Assembly: GCA_030669695.1 (NCBI GenBank)
Contig: DAOVDC010000024.1
Location: forward strand, 1 to 8,727
Length of the DNA: 8,727 bases
Reading direction: 5' to 3'
Origin: Candidatus Bathyarchaeota archaeon
GTDB lineage: Archaea > Thermoproteota > Bathyarchaeia > Bathyarchaeales > Bathyarchaeaceae
Shown here: piece by piece, positions 5,346 through 8,727 of the stretch
Layout of the letters: each line of letters starts with the position of its first letter
Numbering within the stretch: the first letter of the stretch is position 1
The notes under the pieces: model-generated
The model's database searches: none
The model's input: only the letters and a program-made list of their open reading frames with translations
Told to the model about the DNA's origin: nothing
Position numbers and translations under genes: made by a program

Positions 5346-5993
5346 TCAAATCTGGACACTGACGAGAATGAATAGAAGAATGGCTGGAATTAAGATGGAA
5401 ACAAGAACATCTAGATCTTTTCTACTAGTCTTGAAAAAAGGTATAAGCAGAGGCACTTGGCCTTTGTAATCCTCAAAAGTTTTTCCATAATTTCTAGACA
5501 AGAATAGTTCTTCTATGTGCGCTAGGAAAACGTAAGTGAGCAGTTCAATGAACCACACACCTATAGTTTGCGATGGATTCAGAAATCCGATGCCGAAAGT
5601 GTTGTTTAGGATCCAGACGCTCCAGCTCGTTAAACCAAGGGTTGAGAGGATCATTCCCAAATACTGAGGATGTCTGGCCAATCGGTAAGGTCCTGAAGTA
5701 ACCAATCCTTCCTTTCTATTTACCCTTAGGTAAACAACAGAGTAAACAAGGATTAAGAGACCGATAATAATGAATATTCTTTCTAGAACAAGTATGGGGA
5801 AGGGTGCAAAGAATTCAGACAAGGCTCTTGGAAGGTTGACTGGAAGATTTGTGAAAGTCAGGATTAAATAACTAGCGAATGGAAGAGTCATCAAACCCGT
5901 CCAGACGCCGAGAGGCGGCAGTGATTGAACAAGAGGAATTAAGTAGCCTGCAAACCTCAAGAACTCCGATCTTATTCTATTTACTGGATTCAC
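5346..5993 (-). CDS. Membrane methyltransferase, isoprenylcysteine carboxyl methyltransferase (ICMT/PEMT) family, 215 residues
   Basis: A predicted integral-membrane SAM-dependent methyltransferase. Hydrophobic segments lie near residues 14-47 (probably two passes), 66-89, 111-130 and 142-165, with an additional C-terminal segment at 195-214. The cofactor motif GPYRLARHPQYLG is at 101-113, followed by the paired glutamates E161-E162 and YGKTFEDYKGQVP (169-181). These are the family's conserved C-terminal signature, so the catalytic core looks intact. Archaea are not known to make CaaX-prenylated proteins, so the acceptor is probably a lipid, isoprenoid or other small molecule; this is inference. 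The extra helix after the catalytic signature (residues 186-215) is not part of the minimal family core. The start is GTG 5993, since an in-frame TGA lies two codons upstream; GGGG about 10 bases before it is a weak ribosome-binding site. Confidence 0.87.
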   Translation of the reverse strand: MNPVNRIRSEFLRFAGYLIPLVQSLPPLGVWTGLMTLPFASYLILTFTNLPVNLPRALSEFFAPFPILVLERIFIIIGLLILVYSVVYLRVNRKEGLVTSGPYRLARHPQYLGMILSTLGLTSWSVWILNNTFGIGFLNPSQTIGVWFIELLTYVFLAHIEELFLSRNYGKTFEDYKGQVPLLIPFFKTSRKDLDVLVSILIPAILLFILVSVQI

Positions 5994-6028
5994 ATTTCAT
6001 TCCCCAATTTTTCCATAGACTTTGGCTA

Positions 6029-6062
6029 CTCTTAAAGCTAGACTTTAGAACAAGCTGTTCTA
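6029..6062 (-). promoter_or_regulatory. Methyltransferase promoter with adjacent TAGAACA-AGC-TGTTCTA palindrome
   Basis: Minus-strand TAGCTTTAAG (6038-6029) is a TATA candidate giving a start near 6006. Immediately upstream, 6046-6062 is a perfect inverted repeat with 7-bp arms and a 3-base spacer. The size and symmetry fit a dimeric helix-turn-helix regulator next to the TATA/BRE. The rest of the 138-base gap 5994-6131 is the degenerate downstream flank of the DUF72 remnant. Confidence 0.45.
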
Positions 6063-6131
6063 TGTTTTCGAACAGATTCCAAAAATGGGGGTTTCGGGGG
6101 ATATCACTAGCGTTGTGCTAATGTACTTGAG

Positions 6132-6302
6132 TCAGCCCATGACCGTGCCCTTTGAAGGGTATGCGTAGAAAGTGGAGTTAATTTCGGCTGTCTTGAAAAC
6201 TTCTGAATATGCCTTGAGCTTACTCGCTTTCTCAACCTTATAAAAAGGGCCCACCCAATCTTTGTAGAACCATCCAGAGCACCCTAACAATATTTTGTTC
6301 AC
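6132..6302 (-). pseudogene. DUF72-family gene remnant (N-terminal about 57 residues only)
   Basis: The fragment NKILLGCSGWFYKDWVGPFY...ASKLKAYSEVFKTAEINSTFYAYPSKGTVMG matches the strongly conserved N-terminus of DUF72 proteins (TIM-barrel-like, function unknown, usually about 240 residues). It ends at TGA 6134-6132, exactly where family members usually carry Trp after the glycine. Translation past the stop gives LKY, which fits for a few residues, and then nothing I recognise as DUF72. The other two frames also stop quickly. About three quarters of the gene is therefore missing. The start is probably GTG 6302, with GGTGGG a few bases upstream; GTG 6314 is a longer alternative. An intact promoter-like region remains. 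A sequencing or assembly error cannot by itself explain the missing 180 residues. Confidence 0.78.
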
Positions 6303-6315
6303 TAAACCCACCACG

Positions 6316-6349
6316 AGACTTGTATAATAAATGGAAACAGACTTGTATA
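6316..6349 (-). repeat. Tandem 11-bp direct repeat TATACAAGTCT carrying TATA-like elements
   Basis: Exact copies lie at 6326-6316 and 6349-6339, with a 23-base period. On the minus strand the proximal copy forms TTATTATACA, which is correctly placed to start transcription close to GTG 6302 of the DUF72 remnant. The distal copy forms ATATACAAG. It looks like a duplicated promoter core in the 89-base gap before the GNAT gene's 3' end. Confidence 0.6.
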
Positions 6350-6391
6350 TTGCTGATTGTTGAACTTGAAGCTGTTTGATTCAGCCAAGCA

Positions 6392-7162
6392 CTAACGTTT
6401 TTCGCCTCTAACAAAAAAGTAAGTTCTGTACGGTTTGAACCCTACTTTCTCGTATACATGAACAGCGGGTGGATTGTCGCTGAGAACATGAATAAACGCC
6501 ATTGGGCATCTTGCTAAGATTTTCTTAACTAATGTGGACGCGATTGATGTTGCGTAGCCTTTACGTCTATGTGACTCTTCGGTGGCAATCACTCCAATGT
6601 TACTTCCCCACTCACTGAAACGTGTACCCCCTAGCGAAACAAGCTTTCCATCAACCTTTATTCCCAACCAGAGTCTTTCATCCATACCTTCAATGATCCG
6701 TTGAGATGCAGCCTCGCCCCACCACTCTGGGTCTGCCTGTCTCATCAAACGCACTATCTCTTTTGCATCAGTAGGATTCAGCTTAACCACCGGATGTTTA
6801 ATGTGTAGTCTTTCCTCGCCATTCCGCAAGGTCATCAAAATCAATTCGTGCCTTGTCATCGGCTTATACCGCTTCAAGACCATGTCCTCGTGTTCTATCA
6901 AAGCTTGGATCTCAACTTTCTCTAAATCAAGATGACCCAAAAGAGCGGTTGCAGCTTCAGCGCTTCCCCTCAGTTGAACTATGCTTTGTCCATAAGTCAA
7001 CATCATTCCCTGTATCCGGTTCTCTTTCAAAGCCAGCAGTATCTTTGTCGAGTTTTTCTCAAATTTCCAATCGAGAATGAAAAAATGGTGATGAGGGACA
7101 TCTTGATACACGTGGTTCCAAAAAATGTCCTCAAGCCTAGAGTCAAGAGGTAGTATTTCCAT
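6392..7162 (-). CDS. GNAT-family N-acetyltransferase (FR47-like C-terminal domain), 256 residues
   Basis: An acetyl-CoA-dependent acetyltransferase; the acceptor (amine, peptide N-terminus or small molecule) is not determinable. From ATG 7162, the C-terminal half holds the GNAT fold: strand GKLVSLGGTRFSEWGSNIGVIAT, acetyl-CoA pyrophosphate-binding motif HRRKGYA (198-204) and NPPAVHVYEKVGF (230-242) with Tyr237 as the usual general-acid position. The N-terminal half (MEILPLDSRLEDIFWNHVYQDVPHHHFF...) looks like the accessory half of two-domain GNATs. The start is supported by GAGTGA 7 bases upstream of the ATG. A longer frame from TTG 7225 would begin at or upstream of the predicted transcription start. 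An AAAAGGAGG at 7199-7191 is a strong ribosome-binding sequence, but no in-frame start codon lies at usable distance from it. Confidence 0.88.
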   Translation of the reverse strand: MEILPLDSRLEDIFWNHVYQDVPHHHFFILDWKFEKNSTKILLALKENRIQGMMLTYGQSIVQLRGSAEAATALLGHLDLEKVEIQALIEHEDMVLKRYKPMTRHELILMTLRNGEERLHIKHPVVKLNPTDAKEIVRLMRQADPEWWGEAASQRIIEGMDERLWLGIKVDGKLVSLGGTRFSEWGSNIGVIATEESHRRKGYATSIASTLVKKILARCPMAFIHVLSDNPPAVHVYEKVGFKPYRTYFFVRGEKR

Positions 7163-7233
7163 GTTAAAGTCACTCGTCTTTTCCGGGTTTTCCTCCTTTT
7201 TTGAGGTTACAACCGAAAAAGTCAAAAAGCACA

Positions 7234-7250
7234 GGCTTTGTTATACGTTT
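7234..7250. promoter_or_regulatory. Shared divergent promoter core between the GNAT and FKBP genes
   Basis: TTTGTTATACG (plus) is about 25 bases before ATG 7264, so the FKBP mRNA is probably leaderless. The same bases read on the minus strand as CGTATAACAAAG, correctly oriented to start GNAT transcription near 7213 with a leader of about 50 bases. The two genes may share one TATA region. Confidence 0.45.
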
Positions 7251-7263
7251 CGGTTACTTAACA

Positions 7264-7998
7264 ATGTGTCCTGCGAGGAAGAAAACGGCTATTAAAAAGA
7301 GCGACTTCATCATCATCAACTATGTAGGTAGAGTTAAAGAGACCGGAGAAGTCTTTGACACCACCTTCGAAGACGTAGCAAAAAAGGAAAAACTGTACAA
7401 AGAAGGAGAAATCTATGAACCGAAACTGGTCGTTATCGGAGAAGGATGGGTGTTAAAAGCCTTAGATGAGAGTCTACTAAATTCTAAGGTGAAGAAAGCT
7501 TCTTCTGTCGAGATCACTCCAGAAAAGGCATTCGGACCCCGAGACCCAGAAAAAGTCAAAATGGTCGCCCTTCGGAGACTAATCTCCCGCGGAATCACGC
7601 CTAAGATGGGAATGCGCCTTGAGGTTGATGGAAAACTCGCCACTATAAGAACTATGGGATCTGGAAGAGTTCAACTGGATTACAACCCTCCCTTAGCTGG
7701 CAAAACCTTGGTTTACGACGTTACGGTTGAGAAAAAGCTTGAGACAAAAGCGGAAAAAATTGCTGCCCTTATCCATCGAAGGATACCTTCAGTAGACATG
7801 AAAATGTTTCGTGTGAAAATAGGAAAAACGGGTGTGGCGATAAACGTGCCTGAGGAAGCGTTCTATGTGGAAGGACTACAGCTTGCGAAAAGAGGAATCG
7901 CTACAGACACACAAAAGTTTTTCCCGAAGACAACAACAGTAAAGTTCGTCGAAGCGTTCAAGAAGAAGGAAGCCAATGCAAAAAACCTTAAAGAGTGA
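7264..7998 (+). CDS. Long archaeal FKBP-type peptidyl-prolyl cis-trans isomerase/chaperone, 244 residues
   Basis: A cytosolic prolyl isomerase and folding chaperone of the SlyD-like, long archaeal FKBP type. From ATG 7264, the FKBP domain begins with DFIIINYVGRVKETGEVFDTT (14-34), continues with KLVVIGEGWVLKALDESLL (54-72) and closes with NPPLAGKTLVYDVTVEKK (141-158). Active-site positions Tyr20 and Asp32 are present. Between them, residues about 83-140 (ITPEKAFGPRDPEKV...MGSGRVQLDY) form the insert-in-flap domain that gives this subfamily chaperone activity. Residues 160-244 are the extra C-terminal domain of long archaeal FKBPs. Length fits that class. ATG 7264 is preferred over an upstream in-frame TTG (7201) because the TATA element lies between them. 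The gene is monocistronic and converges on the lipid gene to its right. Confidence 0.93.
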   Translation: MCPARKKTAIKKSDFIIINYVGRVKETGEVFDTTFEDVAKKEKLYKEGEIYEPKLVVIGEGWVLKALDESLLNSKVKKASSVEITPEKAFGPRDPEKVKMVALRRLISRGITPKMGMRLEVDGKLATIRTMGSGRVQLDYNPPLAGKTLVYDVTVEKKLETKAEKIAALIHRRIPSVDMKMFRVKIGKTGVAINVPEEAFYVEGLQLAKRGIATDTQKFFPKTTTVKFVEAFKKKEANAKNLKE

Positions 7999-8071
7999 CA
8001 AAAATTTCACCAGCTTATCTGAGATCGACAAGGTGACCTTAGGCTTTCTTTGAACCAACGCCACCCCTGTT
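7999..8071. terminator. Convergent intergenic region with T-rich ends
   Basis: In these 73 bases between the convergent FKBP and glycerol-1-phosphate dehydrogenase genes, the plus strand has CTTTCTTTG and CTGTTTTAAT stretches. The minus strand has AAATTTTTGTCA (8010-7999), followed by TTTTTT inside the FKBP 3' end. These are plausible T-run terminators, and no other element is visible. Confidence 0.35.
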
Positions 8072-8727
8072 TTAATCTATCACACCCGTGGCTTTTGCAA
8101 TTTTCTCCGCAGAATCATAATCCAACCTTTTTTCTTCCAAAATCGTATATCGCTCAGGACGAATTGCACGAGCTCGCACCAAAGCCTGTACAATATACTT
8201 CGGTTCTATTCCAAGCTCCGCAGCAGTGGTGGGAGCACCCACTTTTCGCAGCGTCTTTTTGATGCGTTTCCAATTCATTTTATAAAGGTACGCCATCATT
8301 ATTGTTCCTACACCACACTGTTCCCCATGCAAGCTTGGTTTTGAAGCGACAAGATCGAGGGCGTGGCTGAATAAATGTTCGGAGCCACTGCAAGGTCTGC
8401 TGCTTCCCGCGATGCTCATGGCGACGCCACAGCTTATTAACGCTTCCAAGAGAACCCGAACTCCCTCTTCAATTCCATGCTTCATTATGCCTGCATTTTT
8501 TGCAACAAGCTTTGCGCTCATCAACGCTAAACTTGCAGAATATTCACCATAATACTCGTTTTTTACGCTGTTGGCTAATTTCCAGTCGCGGACCGCTGTG
8601 AATTTAGATATTGCGTCTCCACATCCACTTGCTGTGAAACGATGCGGTGCTTGGGTGATGATGCTGGTATCTGCAATGATGACCATAGGAGACTGCGCCA
8701 TTTCGGAGTAAGGTTTGTTCAACCCTT
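8072..8727 (-). CDS. egsA: sn-glycerol-1-phosphate dehydrogenase, C-terminal part (5' end beyond the window)
   Basis: This NAD(P)-dependent enzyme reduces dihydroxyacetone phosphate to sn-glycerol-1-phosphate, the first committed step of archaeal ether-lipid backbone synthesis. It acts in the cytosol and belongs to the iron-containing-alcohol-dehydrogenase/dehydroquinate-synthase fold. The visible part runs from the end of the nucleotide-binding domain (KPYSEMAQSPMVIIADTSII) through the helical metal-binding domain to the C-terminus. Counting from TTG 8722, the expected zinc ligands are Asp36 in ASGCGD, His116 in SGSEHLFSH and His132 in LHGEQCG. Further signatures are DWKLANSVKNEYYGEYSASLALMSAK, SIAGSSRPCSGSEH and the C-terminal IRPERYTILEEKRLD. 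The frame is open to the right edge, so the TTG at 8722 is not the start and roughly 130-150 residues are missing. This gene is strong evidence that the source is archaeal. Confidence 0.95.
   Translation of the reverse strand, partial: GLNKPYSEMAQSPMVIIADTSIITQAPHRFTASGCGDAISKFTAVRDWKLANSVKNEYYGEYSASLALMSAKLVAKNAGIMKHGIEEGVRVLLEALISCGVAMSIAGSSRPCSGSEHLFSHALDLVASKPSLHGEQCGVGTIMMAYLYKMNWKRIKKTLRKVGAPTTAAELGIEPKYIVQALVRARAIRPERYTILEEKRLDYDSAEKIAKATGVID

Noticed and set aside
5245..5469. Possible basic 74-residue protein on the plus strand, with a TATA-like TGTATAATTA at about 5203 and GGTG near the start
   Set aside because: The second half is antisense to the well-supported methyltransferase 3' end and shows no recognisable fold. 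Composition is explained by purine-rich sequence. It could be kept as a weak candidate only if expression were seen.
6105..6134. TGA recoding (Trp or selenocysteine) in the DUF72 fragment
   Set aside because: Sequence after the TGA does not continue the family beyond a few residues, so readthrough would not restore a protein.
1..8727. CRISPR array, transposon, prophage or defence cassette
   Set aside because: I found no regularly spaced repeats, terminal inverted repeats, transposase, integrase or nuclease genes on either strand.

Overview
The window looks like a chromosome segment from an archaeon of the TACK group, most plausibly a Bathyarchaeia-type lineage. The evidence is the glycerol-1-phosphate dehydrogenase of archaeal ether-lipid synthesis at the right edge, a CdvA-like coiled-coil protein, a long archaeal-type FKBP, a tRNA gene with a bulge-helix-bulge intron, TATA-type promoters about 25-30 bases upstream of starts, frequent TTG/GTG start codons, and T-run terminators. 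The lineage is my inference from protein resemblance. No database was searched.

Layout, left to right. Bases 2-1630 (+) hold the 3' part of an S9-family (acylaminoacyl-peptidase/prolyl-oligopeptidase type) serine peptidase. Bases 1831-1948 (-) encode tRNA-Ser(UGA) with an encoded CCA and a 30-base intron between tRNA positions 8 and 9. Bases 2121-2378 (+) encode an unrecognised 85-residue Trp/Lys-rich protein. Bases 2588-3445 (+) encode a CdvA-like protein with a very acidic Glu/Pro/Thr tail. Bases 3635-4702 (+) encode a histone-deacetylase-fold hydrolase. On the minus strand follow a YbjQ-family protein (4782-5138), a membrane methyltransferase of the isoprenylcysteine methyltransferase type (5346-5993) and the N-terminal stub of a DUF72 gene (6132-6302). 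A GNAT acetyltransferase (6392-7162, -) and a long FKBP prolyl isomerase (7264-7998, +) are divergent and share a short AT-rich promoter region. The C-terminal part of glycerol-1-phosphate dehydrogenase (8072-8727, -) runs off the right edge.

The genes do not form one operon. Nearly every gene has its own TATA-like element, and T-runs lie between codirectional neighbours, so this is a mosaic of single housekeeping and regulatory genes rather than a dedicated system. I see no transposase, integrase, CRISPR array or phage gene. The most unusual object is the tRNA. Its intron lies outside the anticodon loop, its 5' acceptor strand can pair with either the intron or the 3' acceptor strand, and an exact extra copy of that acceptor strand lies just upstream. 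Other points of interest are the CdvA-like protein without a visible PRC-barrel, the DUF72 remnant behind a duplicated promoter-like element, and two palindromes next to TATA boxes. No stretch longer than 300 bases lacks a gene.
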